Positions 52,153 through 61,127 of a DNA stretch of 64,000 bases are shown here, piece by piece. How positions within the stretch are numbered: position 1 is the stretch's first letter; every line of letters starts with the position of its first letter. This DNA is from DAITBA01 sp036824005 (GTDB taxonomy: Bacteria; Pseudomonadota; Gammaproteobacteria; Burkholderiales; Rhodocyclaceae). The position numbers were made by a program, and so were the translations under genes. The stretch covers positions 81,343 through 145,342 of the forward strand of contig DAITBA010000009.1 of assembly GCA_036824005.1 (NCBI GenBank), written 5' to 3'. Under the pieces are notes generated by a model. It worked only from the letters and a program-made list of their open reading frames with translations. It was not told the origin of the DNA and searched no databases.

Positions 52153-52919
52153 GGGCGGGCTCCCTTGAAAAGCGTGAAGAAATTATTCGTCGTTGCCTCG
52201 GCCACCCGATCAAGGCTCGTGCCGTGCAGCCGGGCGAGTTCCTCGGCCACGTGGCGCACGTATGCCGGCTGGTTGGTCTTTCCCCGGTACGGCACCGGCG
52301 CAAGGTAGGGCGCATCGGTTTCCACGAGCAGGCGCGACAGCGGCACGGCTTTGGCCGTCTCCTTCAGGGCAACGGCATTCTTGAAGGTGACGATGCCGGA
52401 GAAGGAAATGTGGAAGCCCATGGCCATGGCCTGCTCTGCCACCTGGCGTGACTCGGTGAAGCAGTGCATCACCCCGCCCGCCTCGCCCGCCCCCTCCTCG
52501 CGCATAACGCGCAAGGTGTCCGCCGCCGCATCCCGGGTGTGGATGATGAGCGGCTTGCCGCACTCGCGCGCCGCCTGGATATGCGTACGAAAACGCCGGC
52601 GTTGCCACTCCGGTGCATCCCTATGCCAGTAGTAGTCCAGCCCCGTCTCGCCGATGGCGACGACCTTGTCGTGGCGCGCCAGCGCGACCAGGCGCGCGAC
52701 GTCCGGCTCTTCGCAATCGGCGTTGTCGGGATGCACGCCCACCGAGGCGAACAGGTTGCCGTGGCGTTGGGCAAGACCCAGCACCGCCGGAAATCCTTCG
52801 AGCGTCACGCTGACGCACAGCGCGTAGCCGACGCCGTGGCCCGCCATGGCACCCAGTATTTCGTCGATCTTGCCGGAGAACTCAGGGAAATCGAGGTGAC
52901 AATGGGAGTCGACCAACAT
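52149..52919 (-). CDS. tatD: TatD-family metal-dependent deoxyribonuclease
   Basis: A 256-aa TIM-barrel metallohydrolase with DNase activity. Start ATG 52919 gives the family N-terminus LVDSHCHLDFPEF. Metal-binding His/Asp are in SHCHLD, GETGLDYYWHRD, IIHTRDA, MHCFTES and VETDAPYLAPVPYRGKTNQP. The longer frame to 53096 is a shadow. It lies 10 nt after pilZ. Confidence 0.95.
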   Translation of the reverse strand: MLVDSHCHLDFPEFSGKIDEILGAMAGHGVGYALCVSVTLEGFPAVLGLAQRHGNLFASVGVHPDNADCEEPDVARLVALARHDKVVAIGETGLDYYWHRDAPEWQRRRFRTHIQAARECGKPLIIHTRDAAADTLRVMREEGAGEAGGVMHCFTESRQVAEQAMAMGFHISFSGIVTFKNAVALKETAKAVPLSRLLVETDAPYLAPVPYRGKTNQPAYVRHVAEELARLHGTSLDRVAEATTNNFFTLFKGARP

Positions 52920-52929
52920 CAGGCGGGCG

Positions 52930-53298
52930 TCAGACGGTGTGCGTCGGCCGGCTGGCGCTAAGATGGCTGCCAAGCAGGTTTTCGATCTTGTGACGCGCCG
53001 CCTGGCCGCTCTCGTCGTCGCTGAACTGCACGCCGATGCCTTGGGTTTTGTTGCCTTGGGCGCCCGCCGGCGTGATCCACACGACCGTGCCGGCAATAGG
53101 CAGCTTGCCCGGCTCGTCCATCAACGACAGCAGCATGAATACCTCATCGCCGAGCTGATAGGGTTTGGTGGTCGGCACGAAAATGCCGCCGCGCTTGAGA
53201 AACGGCATGTAGGCGGCGTACAGCGCCGACTTCGAGTTGATGTTCAACGACAGCACGCTGGGGCGTGCGATGCTGGAAATCTTCGATTGTTCTGCCAT
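52930..53298 (-). CDS. pilZ: PilZ-domain protein (type IV pilus assembly type)
   Basis: 122 aa, matching the compact PilZ protein encoded next to holB and tmk in Pseudomonas and betaproteobacteria. LSLNINSKSALYAAYMPFLKRGGIFVPT is typical. The RxxxR c-di-GMP-binding motif is missing, as in P. aeruginosa PilZ, which works by protein contact in pilus biogenesis. Confidence 0.92.
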   Translation of the reverse strand: MAEQSKISSIARPSVLSLNINSKSALYAAYMPFLKRGGIFVPTTKPYQLGDEVFMLLSLMDEPGKLPIAGTVVWITPAGAQGNKTQGIGVQFSDDESGQAARHKIENLLGSHLSASRPTHTV

Positions 53299-53318
53299 GA
53301 CCTTATCCCAATCCCCTG

Positions 53319-54383
53319 CTAGCTGCCAATGGCGCGCGCATAGCGCAGCAACATGTCTTCGAGAAACAGACGCGGATTGAGCGGATGCTGGGCTACCGCC
53401 CGCACACGCAGCAAATCATTGTAGCAGGCAAGCAAGTTCGAAATAACGGCACGTTCGCCCTGAGACTGGAGCGCCGGCTTGAGCGTCGGATGGTAGATGG
53501 GTTCGGCACGCAGCTTGACCAGGGCCAGATCGATGATCCATTTCTGCAGCCAGGCGACCAGCATCGTCATATCGATTGTGCCCCGGCGGTCCTTGCCAGC
53601 GCGCAGCCACGTTTCCCATGTCGCCGCCACCTGCAGCGGATTCGCCGTTACCTCCCCGCCCATATCGGCGATAAAGCGACGACGATAGTCGAGCATCTCC
53701 TCGTCCGCCAGGTCCGCCGCGGCGAGCGGCATCCCGCCCGCCAGCGCCAGCATTTCATCTGCCTCCCCGGTGCCGTTTGCGCGCAGCCAATCTAGTGCGA
53801 GCCGCTGCTCGGGTTTGTGGAACGTCATCCGCTGACAGCGGCTGCGGATGGTCGGCAGCAGACGCATTGGCGCGCTGGTTATCAATACAAAATAGGTGCT
53901 TGGTGTCGGCTCCTCGAGTAATTTCAGAAGTGCATTGGCGGTCGGTGGATTCATCGCTTCCGTCGGCCTGATTATCACCACCCGCCTGCCATGACGGTGG
54001 GTGCTCATACCGACGAAATCGGCCAGAGCACGAATCTGCGCGATGACGATCTGGCTGCTGGCCTTTTTCTGGCGTGATGCGGGTTCCGGGGCGCGGGGGG
54101 ATTCCTCGTCCTCTCCTTCGATCTCATCGGACGCTAGTTCAGCCTCCGGCGTCACGAGGCGGAAATCCGGGTGATTGCCGGAAACCAGCCAGCGGCACGA
54201 CGGGCACTCTCCGCAGGCGGTGCGTTGCGCGGCTGGGGCCTCGCACAGCAACAGCGCCGCGAACGCCTCGGCAAAGGCTGTCTTGCCAGTCCCGGCCGGG
54301 CCGGCGAACAGCAATGCGTGGGGCAATCGGGACAGGCGGCCGGTCAGCTCATCCCAATGTGCCGAGTGCCATGGATAAATCAT
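53319..54383 (-). CDS. holB: DNA polymerase III delta prime subunit
   Basis: A 354-aa clamp-loader AAA+ subunit. Walker A GPAGTGKT with Lys34; zinc-binding Cys in TACGECPSCRW; sensor SANALLKLLEEPTPSTYFVLITS; and the delta-prime C-terminal collar. An acidic and Pro/Lys-rich insertion (about residues 85-110) is not found in E. coli HolB. tmk and pilZ flank it. Confidence 0.93.
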   Translation of the reverse strand: MIYPWHSAHWDELTGRLSRLPHALLFAGPAGTGKTAFAEAFAALLLCEAPAAQRTACGECPSCRWLVSGNHPDFRLVTPEAELASDEIEGEDEESPRAPEPASRQKKASSQIVIAQIRALADFVGMSTHRHGRRVVIIRPTEAMNPPTANALLKLLEEPTPSTYFVLITSAPMRLLPTIRSRCQRMTFHKPEQRLALDWLRANGTGEADEMLALAGGMPLAAADLADEEMLDYRRRFIADMGGEVTANPLQVAATWETWLRAGKDRRGTIDMTMLVAWLQKWIIDLALVKLRAEPIYHPTLKPALQSQGERAVISNLLACYNDLLRVRAVAQHPLNPRLFLEDMLLRYARAIGS

Positions 54384-54452
54384 TTGTTGACAATAGGATA
54401 CAATAACAATATAAAGTATTATCGTAGAATTGCTGGCCAGAGAGCGTTTCCA
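54384..54452 (-). promoter_or_regulatory. AT-rich gap between tmk and holB
   Basis: A 69-nt AT-rich stretch (gacaataggatacaataac is its centre) in an operon whose other gaps are 5-20 nt. Its base composition stands out from the GC-rich genes on both sides. On the minus strand it could carry an internal promoter for holB-pilZ-tatD, but no -35/-10 pair is convincing. Confidence 0.35.
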
Positions 54453-55067
54453 TTAATAACATAGGCTTCTCAACATGTTCTCAAGTGACTTCTGAATTTC
54501 TTCCGGCGGACGCGATGCGTCGATGATGCGGATGCGCTCATCGTCTTTCTGTGCGCGTTCGAGGTAGCAGGCGCGAACGGCAGCAAAGAACTGCTCCTGC
54601 TCCCGTTCGAACCGGTCCGGCCCAACCCCGGTCTTGGCCAGGCGTTCCAGGGCTATGCGCGGCTCAAGGTCGAAAAGCAGGGTCAAGTCCGGCTGAAGAT
54701 CCGGATGTACCCAGCGCTCCAGGGCGGCGATCTTCTCCGTTGCCAGCCCGCGGCCGCCGCCCTGATAGGCATAAGTGGCATCGGTGAAACGGTCCGAAAC
54801 CACCCACTTCCCCGCTTCGAGGGCCGGGACGATGAGCTTGTCCAGATGCTCCCGGCGCGCCGCGAACATGAGCAGCGCCTCGGTCTCCAGATGCATTGGG
54901 CGCGAGAGCACGATCTCGCGCAGGGCCTCACCCAGCGGCGTGCCACCCGGCTCGCGGGTGGCAACCACCTCCTTCCCCTTGGTCTTCAGCGTCTCGATCA
55001 GCCACGCCAGATGGGTGCTCTTACCCGCACCGTCGATGCCTTCCAGCGTTATGAACTTGCCTCGCAT
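54453..55067 (-). CDS. tmk: Thymidylate kinase
   Basis: A 204-aa dTMP kinase. P-loop GIDGAGKST (residues 10-18), TREPGGTPLGEALRE (DR-motif region), and SDRFTDATYAYQGGGRG are diagnostic. Start ATG 55067; the frame continuing to 55502 is a shadow of mltG. It follows mltG by 5 nt. Confidence 0.95.
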   Translation of the reverse strand: MRGKFITLEGIDGAGKSTHLAWLIETLKTKGKEVVATREPGGTPLGEALREIVLSRPMHLETEALLMFAARREHLDKLIVPALEAGKWVVSDRFTDATYAYQGGGRGLATEKIAALERWVHPDLQPDLTLLFDLEPRIALERLAKTGVGPDRFEREQEQFFAAVRACYLERAQKDDERIRIIDASRPPEEIQKSLENMLRSLCY

Positions 55068-55072
55068 CGCCC

Positions 55073-56068
55073 TCACTTCCGTTTCTGGTATTTCGCCACG
55101 GCGCGGTTGTGGGCGTCGAGCGAACGCGAGAATTCGCTCGTGCCGTCGCCGCGTGCAACGAAGTAGAGATAGTCGGTTTTGGCCGGCCGCAGCGCCGCCT
55201 GGATGGAAGCCAGGCCAGGCATGGCGATCGGTGTCGGCGGCAGGCCGCTGCGAGTGTACGTGTTGAAGCTGGTGTCGCGCTGCAAATCGCGCTTGCGCAG
55301 ATTGCCGTCGAACTGCTCGCCCATGCCGTAAATCACCGTCGGATCGGTCTGCAAGGGCATGTTCTGCCGCAGCCGATTGACGAATACCGAGCCGATCAGC
55401 GGGCGATCGGAAGCAATGCCGGTTTCCTTCTCGATGATTGAGGCCATGATCAACGCCTCGTAGGGCGTGGCATACGGCGACTCGGTGTCGCGCGTTTCCC
55501 ATTCCTGTGCGAGGTTCTTCTGCATCACGCGGTAGGCGCGGCGCAACACGTCCAGATCGCTCGCATTCTTGGCGAAGAGGTAAGTGTCGGGAAAGAACTG
55601 GCCTTCTGCCGCATTGCCGCTGGCGCCGATGCGCTGCAGAATCTCCGCTTCGGAAAGTTCACGCGTATCGTGCCGGATCGCAGGATTTCCATCCAGCGCG
55701 GCGCGCATCTGGCGAAACGTCCATCCTTCGATGAACGCAATTTCCGCCTGGCTAACGTCGCCGCGGGTCAGCTTGCCCAGCAGCTGCATGGGCGTGATGC
55801 CCGTTTCCACTTGGTAGCTGCCCGCCTTGATTTCCGCCGCCTTGCCCAAGACGCGGGCAAGCAGAGTGAACTGCACCGGCGACAGCGCGACCCCGCCGTC
55901 GGCGAGCTGCTGCGATGCCTGACGCAGGGCGCTGCCTTGCCGGATGGTGAATTCCAATGGGCTCTCCCGCAAAGGTAGTGGTCGCAACGCAAACCACGCC
56001 AGCCAGGCGGCGCCGAACGCCGCGCTGGCGACGATCGCAGCCAGCAACCACTTCAGTAAGCGGATCAT
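55073..56068 (-). CDS. mltG: Endolytic murein transglycosylase MltG
   Basis: A 331-aa inner-membrane enzyme that cuts nascent glycan strands near the membrane. One N-terminal transmembrane helix (residues 5-27), a LysM-like part, then the YceG domain with the catalytic Glu in IEKETGIASDRPLIGSVFVNRL, and QTDPTVIYG. Start ATG 56068; longer frame to 56173 not supported. Divergent from ygfZ. Confidence 0.95.
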   Translation of the reverse strand: MIRLLKWLLAAIVASAAFGAAWLAWFALRPLPLRESPLEFTIRQGSALRQASQQLADGGVALSPVQFTLLARVLGKAAEIKAGSYQVETGITPMQLLGKLTRGDVSQAEIAFIEGWTFRQMRAALDGNPAIRHDTRELSEAEILQRIGASGNAAEGQFFPDTYLFAKNASDLDVLRRAYRVMQKNLAQEWETRDTESPYATPYEALIMASIIEKETGIASDRPLIGSVFVNRLRQNMPLQTDPTVIYGMGEQFDGNLRKRDLQRDTSFNTYTRSGLPPTPIAMPGLASIQAALRPAKTDYLYFVARGDGTSEFSRSLDAHNRAVAKYQKRK

Positions 56069-56161
56069 GAAGATGCGGGAAAGGGCGAAGGTGGCGGAAG
56101 CGGTTTTGGGGTGCCGTGGCGATATAATAACCGAATCCCTCTTTACCCCTCGGAACGACGC
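56069..56161. promoter_or_regulatory. mltG-ygfZ divergent promoter region
   Basis: 93-nt divergent gap. TATAAT at 56123-56128 is a perfect -10 for ygfZ, about 34 nt before its ATG; no good -35 lies 16-18 nt upstream. Confidence 0.5.
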
Positions 56162-57193
56162 ATGAACAGGCAATGGCGGACCCGGCTCGAACAGGATGGC
56201 GCCCGATTTGCGGCCGACGAGTTATCAGACTTCGGCGACCGTGCCGAGGAACTGGCGGCGGCCCGGGATGCCACCGTGGTGGTGCCACTGCTGCACCTCG
56301 GTGCGATTCGCGTCAGCGGGCCGGACGCCGGCGATTTCCTCCATAACCTGACCACCAACGACGTGCACAAACTGCGCCCGGACGCGGCCCAGTACAACAG
56401 CTTCTGCACCGCCAAGGGGCGCATGCTGGCGAGCTTCCTGGTCTGGCGCGACGCGGGCGAATATCTGCTGTCCCTGTCCCGGGATCTGCATGCTGCCATC
56501 CTGAAGAAGCTCGGGCTGTATGTCTTGCGCTCCAAGGTCAAGCTGGCCGACGCCAGCGATGATGTGGTGCTGCTCGGCTTGGCCGGCAAGGACGCGGCAG
56601 CAGCGCTTGCCGCTGTCGGGGCGAGCGCGCCCGAGGCGGAGTTCGCCGTCACGCGCTTCACTGGAGGAGCGGTCATTCGCCTCACTGTGCAGCGGTATAG
56701 CCTGGCACTCAATCCCGCCGCCGCGGCCGACGTGTGGCAGGGACTGGCCACCGTTGCCCGCCGCGCCGGCACCGACGTCTGGCGCTGGATCGAAACCGCA
56801 GCAGGAGTGCCGCTGATCACCGCCCCTACCCAGGACGAGTTCGTGCCCCAGATGACCAACTTTGAGCTCATCGGCGGACTGAGCTTCGGCAAGGGCTGTT
56901 ATCCCGGTCAGGAAGTCGTCGCCCGCAGCCAGTACCTGGGCAAGATCAAGCGTCGCATGTATCTCGGCCACCTGAGCAGCAGAGACGCCCCCACGGCCGG
57001 CACCCCGGTGTTTAGCGCGGACCTGCCCGAGCAGTCCTGCGGCATGGTGGTCAGCGCTGCCGCGGCACCGGGCGGCGGATTCGACCTGCTCGCGGTGCTG
57101 CTGACCGCAGCCGCCGAAGGCAGCGACATTCGACTCGGCGCGCCGGACGGGCCGCACATCGAGCTGCGCTCGCTGCCCTACGCCGTGAGCTAG
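56162..57193 (+). CDS. ygfZ: Folate-binding protein YgfZ
   Basis: A 343-aa GcvT-like protein that aids [Fe-S] cluster enzyme repair in a folate-dependent way. The diagnostic KGCYPGQEVVAR motif lies at about residue 245. Start ATG 56162. It sits upstream of DUF4936 and NRDE genes. Confidence 0.94.
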   Translation: MNRQWRTRLEQDGARFAADELSDFGDRAEELAAARDATVVVPLLHLGAIRVSGPDAGDFLHNLTTNDVHKLRPDAAQYNSFCTAKGRMLASFLVWRDAGEYLLSLSRDLHAAILKKLGLYVLRSKVKLADASDDVVLLGLAGKDAAAALAAVGASAPEAEFAVTRFTGGAVIRLTVQRYSLALNPAAAADVWQGLATVARRAGTDVWRWIETAAGVPLITAPTQDEFVPQMTNFELIGGLSFGKGCYPGQEVVARSQYLGKIKRRMYLGHLSSRDAPTAGTPVFSADLPEQSCGMVVSAAAAPGGGFDLLAVLLTAAAEGSDIRLGAPDGPHIELRSLPYAVS

Positions 57194-57200
57194 CGCCGTC

Positions 57201-57485
57201 GTGCGAGTTGATTACTTCATCTACTACCGCATTCGCAACGAGTGCAGCGATACGCTGGCGGCGGCCCTGATGACTATGCAAGCATCGCTGCAAGCCGCCA
57301 CCGGCATTCACGGGCGCTTTCGCAGAAGGGTGGACGATCCCTACACCTGGATGGAAATCTACGAAGGGGTTAGCGACGCACGCCAGTTCGAGGTCGAACT
57401 CGGCAGCCACGCTCAGCGCCACGGCTTGCACGAGTTCCTGGTGCCCGGAAGCGCGCGCCACATCGAGCGCTTTCGCGCCGTCTGA
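57201..57485 (+). CDS. DUF4936 family protein
   Basis: A 94-aa small soluble protein starting at GTG 57201, 7 nt after ygfZ. Sequence style (VDYFIYYRIR at the start and RVDDPYTWMEIYEGV in the middle) fits DUF4936, a ferredoxin-like alpha/beta fold seen next to ygfZ in betaproteobacteria. Function unknown. Confidence 0.85.
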   Translation: MRVDYFIYYRIRNECSDTLAAALMTMQASLQAATGIHGRFRRRVDDPYTWMEIYEGVSDARQFEVELGSHAQRHGLHEFLVPGSARHIERFRAV

Positions 57486-57498
57486 TCGGCCGCAGACC

Positions 57499-58287
57499 GT
57501 GTGCCTAATCCTGCTTGCCTGGCAGGCGCACCCCGACTACCCATTCGTCGTGGCCGCGAACCGCGACGAATTCTTCAAGCGTCCCACTGCGCCAGCGGTG
57601 TTCTGGGACGATCCGTCCGGCGTTCTTGCCGGCCGTGACCTGGAGGCAGGCGGCACCTGGCTCGGTGTCACCCGAAGCGGACGCTTCGCCGCGCTGACCA
57701 ACTACCGCGACCCGGCTCGCAACAGATCCGGCACTCCCTCCCGCGGCCAGCTGGTGAGCGAGTTTCTCGGCGGAACCTTCTCTGCCGAAGAGTACCTGGA
57801 TCACCTGCATCGGGCCGGGCCCGGCTACAACGGCTTCAACCTGGTCTTCGGTAACATTGATCAGTCGGGTGCCCTGTTCTATTTCTCCAACTGCGAAGAC
57901 GGCGCACGGCGACTGTCACCCGGCATCTACGGACTGTCGAACCATCTGCTCGACACGCCGTGGCCTAAGGTTGCCCGCGGCAAGTCGGCGCTGGCCCGGG
58001 CGCTGAGGGCACTCCCCGACGACAGGCCGCTGCTGGAGTTGCTGCGCGACGAAAGCCGCGCCCGCGACGATGAGCTGCCGCGTACCGGCGTCAGCCTGGA
58101 ATGGGAGCGGCTGCTGTCGGCGGCCTTCATTCGCGCGCCGGACTATGGCACGCGGTCCTCCACCGTGATTCTCGTTGGGCGCTCCGGCGCCCTGCAATTC
58201 GAGGAAGTGACGTTTTCTCCCGCAGCCGAGCCCACGCATCGCGCCTGCTCCGGCTTTACCCTGCCGCCAGCGGCCGCCGCATCTTAA
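57499..58287 (+). CDS. NRDE (TANGO2-like) family protein
   Basis: A 262-aa protein with Cys2 at the N-terminus (CLILLAWQAHPDYPFVVAANRDE, the NRDE signature) and later LTNYRDP, GYNGFNLVFG and YGLSNHLLDTPWPK. Eukaryotic TANGO2 is linked to heme or lipid handling; bacterial function is unclear. It starts at GTG 57499 and overlaps the GNAT gene on the other strand by 32 nt. Confidence 0.9.
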   Translation: MCLILLAWQAHPDYPFVVAANRDEFFKRPTAPAVFWDDPSGVLAGRDLEAGGTWLGVTRSGRFAALTNYRDPARNRSGTPSRGQLVSEFLGGTFSAEEYLDHLHRAGPGYNGFNLVFGNIDQSGALFYFSNCEDGARRLSPGIYGLSNHLLDTPWPKVARGKSALARALRALPDDRPLLELLRDESRARDDELPRTGVSLEWERLLSAAFIRAPDYGTRSSTVILVGRSGALQFEEVTFSPAAEPTHRACSGFTLPPAAAAS

Positions 58288-58711
58288 CGTGGGGGATGCC
58301 GGCCTCCATGAACTCCTCGCCCTCGCTGAGGAATCCGAAGCGCGCGTAGAACCCGACGGCATGCGTCTGCGCATGCAGCACGAGCTGCGCCATGCCGAGG
58401 TGGGTTGCCTCGGCGACGAGCGCCCGGAGGATGGCGGTGCCGATGCCACAGCCGCGCCAGCGACGTAGCACGGCCATGCGTCCGACATGGCCGTCGGCCA
58501 GCAGCCGCCCGGTACCCACGACGCGTCCGTGTTCAGCGAACGCCAGAGCGTGGCGCGCGACTTCGTCGTGTTCGTCCCATTCCAGCTCGCGCGGCACGCC
58601 TTGCTCCTCGATGAACACGCGCTCGCGGATCAACCGAGCGCGTTCCGCCGCATCGTTCCAGTCGGAAACGACGACGAAAAAGGCGACGGACCCGCGCGTG
58701 TCGGCCGTCAT
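58256..58711 (-). CDS. GNAT-family N-acetyltransferase
   Basis: A 151-aa ElaA/YjcF-like acetyltransferase. The acetyl-CoA motif is VLRRWRGCGIGTAILRALV, preceded by VVGTGRLLADGHVGRMAV. It starts at ATG 58711 and overlaps the stop of the YkuD gene by four bases (ATGA). The frame extending to 58969 is a shadow. Substrate unknown. Confidence 0.9.
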   Translation of the reverse strand: MTADTRGSVAFFVVVSDWNDAAERARLIRERVFIEEQGVPRELEWDEHDEVARHALAFAEHGRVVGTGRLLADGHVGRMAVLRRWRGCGIGTAILRALVAEATHLGMAQLVLHAQTHAVGFYARFGFLSEGEEFMEAGIPHVKMRRPLAAG

Positions 58712-59190
58712 TCCGAAATGACCACCGCCGTTCCGGCGGGCACGAGATCGAACAGATCGACGATGTCGGCATTGCGCATGCGGATGCAGCCGATCGAACC
58801 CGGTACACCCATGGGCGCGTTGTCCGGAGAGCCGTGGATGTAGATGTAGCGACGGAACGTGTCGACGTCGCCGAGGCGATTGACGCCCGGCTCGCAGCCG
58901 CACAGCCACAGGATGCGGGTGAGAATCCAGTCGCGCCCGCGATGCCTTGCAGCCAGCTCCGGTGACCACATCTCGCCCGTCGGCCGCCGGCGCACGAACA
59001 CCGTGTTGAATGCCGCCCCAGCGCCGACCTTGGCCCGGATGTAGTGTCTCCCGCGTGGCGTGCAGTGGCTGCCGCGCTTCTCGCCGGCGCCGTTCGTCGC
59101 CGTGGAGACGGAAAAGCAGCGCAGTGGCGCGCCATCGTCGCCGAACAGCTCCAGCGTCTGGGTCGGGATACAGATACGGATTTCCGCCAT
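58708..59190 (-). CDS. L,D-transpeptidase (YkuD) domain protein without signal peptide
   Basis: A 160-aa protein that is a bare YkuD domain. The catalytic site is His119 (IHGSPDN) and Cys135 (SIGCIRM); the usual SHGC His is Ile133. No signal peptide, transmembrane helix or lipobox is visible, even though the upstream frame is open; the YkuD fold starts almost at residue 1. The enzyme would normally act on periplasmic peptidoglycan, so this form is unusual. It is translationally coupled to a GNAT acetyltransferase. Confidence 0.88.
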   Translation of the reverse strand: MAEIRICIPTQTLELFGDDGAPLRCFSVSTATNGAGEKRGSHCTPRGRHYIRAKVGAGAAFNTVFVRRRPTGEMWSPELAARHRGRDWILTRILWLCGCEPGVNRLGDVDTFRRYIYIHGSPDNAPMGVPGSIGCIRMRNADIVDLFDLVPAGTAVVISE

Positions 59191-59270
59191 GGAATGCGTC
59201 GCGGGACGATCAGAGAACTCCGGCGCCCCGCTGAGCGCCGCGCATGAAACCGGCGGTCAATCTTGTGCGC

Positions 59271-59762
59271 TCACGCTACTTCTGTCCGCGTTCGCCGCGC
59301 CGCGAAGAACGATGACAATAGCGCGCCGCATTCTTCGGCCAGAACGCCGCCGACGGCGCTGCAGTGGTGATTGAGGCGCTGCTCGGCAAACAGGTCGATG
59401 ACGCTGCCGCAGGCGCCGGTCTTCGGGTCACGGGCACCGAAAATCAGGCGGCAGATCCGGGCATGGAAGATCGCGCCGACGCACATCGGGCACGGCTCCA
59501 GGGTCACGTACAGGTCGCAGTCCACCAGGCGGTAGTTGCCGATATTGTGCGCCGCGTCGCGCAGCGCCATGACTTCCGCATGCGCGCTTGGGTCGCGCGC
59601 GGAGATCGGCCGGTTGAAGCCGCGGCCGACAATGCGGCCGTCCTTCACTACCACCGCACCGACGGGCACCTCACCCAGCGCGCCCGCCTCCATGGCAAGC
59701 ACGAGCGCCTCGCGCATGAAGTAGACATCGGTGGCGGCGTGGCTGTCGAAAACCTCACTCAT
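59271..59762 (-). CDS. tadA: tRNA-specific adenosine deaminase
   Basis: A 163-aa enzyme that deaminates A34 to inosine in tRNA-Arg(ACG). Zinc site: HAE in DPSAHAEVMAL and PCPMC in LEPCPMCVGA. The PVGAVVVKDGRIVGRG start of the deaminase fold is normal. ATG 59762 is preferred over the upstream 59807. Confidence 0.94.
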   Translation of the reverse strand: MSEVFDSHAATDVYFMREALVLAMEAGALGEVPVGAVVVKDGRIVGRGFNRPISARDPSAHAEVMALRDAAHNIGNYRLVDCDLYVTLEPCPMCVGAIFHARICRLIFGARDPKTGACGSVIDLFAEQRLNHHCSAVGGVLAEECGALLSSFFAARRTRTEVA

Positions 59763-59897
59763 GGTGATCTGGCGTATCCGGATCGAGTGCTCGGGCCGGC
59801 AAGGCAAACATGCGGCGGATTCTAGGTTCGAACGCCAGACAAGGCAAGAACGGCGCCGGTCACGTCCTCGCCAGCGAGCGATCCGGCGCGGATGCCG

Positions 59898-60755
59898 TCA
59901 GATCCCGCGATTGGCGTGCGCTACCGCGCCGTCGCCGTCGCCGCGAGCCGGCTGCGCAAGCATCTCGCGCAACTTGTCCATGCGCAGAACGTGGTAGCCG
60001 TCGGCGCGCGTATCGAGCCAACCGGCCCGTTTCCAATGGCCGAGCACTCGCACGACCGTTTCCAGCCGTGCGCCGACGACCTTGCCCAGCTCGTCACGGG
60101 TGATCGAAAACGGCACGCGGGAGCAAACGCCGTGCTTGTCCACACCGTAGCGTTCGATGAGGTAGAGCATCAGGGCAGCGAGGCGCTCGGGCACGCCGCC
60201 GGCACTGATGATTTCAATCTTGGTGATGAAGGCGGCCGTGAATTGCGTGAGCTCGTCGCGGATGGCGGCGGCCAGCTGCAGGCTTTTCTCCGATAGATGC
60301 TGGATCGTGCGCGTATCGACGTAGATCACGGTCAGCCCGTCGTTGAGCGCCACGGCATCGGTCGGGTAGCGCATGCCGGCCCAGATCGCCAGGATGCCGA
60401 TGGAGTCGCCGGGGCCGAACAGGGCATAGGTGGCCGGAATGCCTTCCTGGGCCGGCCGGGCAAGCTTGACGAAGCCGGAGTCGAGGAATGCGGCGTGCGT
60501 CGCCTTTTGGTTGTGTCGCCAGAGATATTCGCCAGCACGAAACACGCGGACGTTGGACGTCTGCGCCATTGCCAGCATCTCGTCGGTGGGAACGCGCCGG
60601 AAGAGCTCGAAACGGCGCATGCGCGTGACGAGTTCGCTTTCACCCAGCTTGGGCTCCGGAAGGGGTGACGGCTTGGTGCGCTGACGGAATGCACCGCGCG
60701 GCAGCTCGATGCGGAAATGGTTCGGCTTCCCGCTTCGCCGTGGTCGTTCTCCCAC
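59898..60755 (-). CDS. Crp/Fnr-family transcription regulator
   Basis: 285-aa cyclic-nucleotide-fold regulator. GTG 60755 is chosen because a very strong GGAGGAGG lies just upstream; ATG 60620 would remove about 45 residues. The N-terminal part includes the beta-roll (FRAGEYLWRHNQKATHAAFLDSG, FGPGDSIG). Its HTH (ITRDELGKVVGARLETVVRVLGHW) keeps the Glu and Arg that FNR-like proteins use to read TTGAT half-sites. It has no N-terminal Cys set, so it is not an [Fe-S] FNR; heme, NO or other effectors are possible. An FNR-type box lies in the region upstream of it. Confidence 0.9.
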   Translation of the reverse strand: MGERPRRSGKPNHFRIELPRGAFRQRTKPSPLPEPKLGESELVTRMRRFELFRRVPTDEMLAMAQTSNVRVFRAGEYLWRHNQKATHAAFLDSGFVKLARPAQEGIPATYALFGPGDSIGILAIWAGMRYPTDAVALNDGLTVIYVDTRTIQHLSEKSLQLAAAIRDELTQFTAAFITKIEIISAGGVPERLAALMLYLIERYGVDKHGVCSRVPFSITRDELGKVVGARLETVVRVLGHWKRAGWLDTRADGYHVLRMDKLREMLAQPARGDGDGAVAHANRGI

Positions 60756-61127
60756 CTTTCCTCCTCCGCTGCCACAGTGGCGAAGGTCTGCGCATGCCTC
60801 CGCTCGAATGATTTCGACAGTTACGCGGGCGAGCGCCAAGACGCCGCCGCCCGATACATCCTTGCACGGCACAGCTCCGTTGCCCGGCGCTGCATTGCGG
60901 TCACGCCATGCCGGGGACAGCCTATCGGCAAGGAGAAAAAGTTATTTGATTTGCGTCAACTCTTTCAGCGGCCAACTGTGGCCGGCGAGCCCAACCCGCC
61001 ACGCGGGAGAAGCGCCCCGCGACGCATCCAGCGCAGCGCCTGAGCCGCCGCATGGGTGGGATATACTGCAGCCGCGGCCAATGCGGCGCCGACGGCCTTA
61101 CAGGCACACCGACGAGAGCGCAGCAAC
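60756..61127. promoter_or_regulatory. Divergent region between Crp/Fnr regulator and sensor kinase
   Basis: 372 bases. It contains an FNR/DNR-type box (60946-60959, annotated separately), a possible -10 TATACT for the kinase (61062-61067) and no credible gene. The kinase -35 is weak. Confidence 0.5.
60946..60959. promoter_or_regulatory. FNR/DNR-type binding site
   Basis: TTGATTTGCGTCAA: TTGAT, 4-nt spacer, GTCAA. It differs from the FNR consensus TTGAT-N4-ATCAA in one base. Centred near 60952.5 it lies about 200 nt upstream of the regulator start and about 175 nt upstream of the kinase start. Confidence 0.65.
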
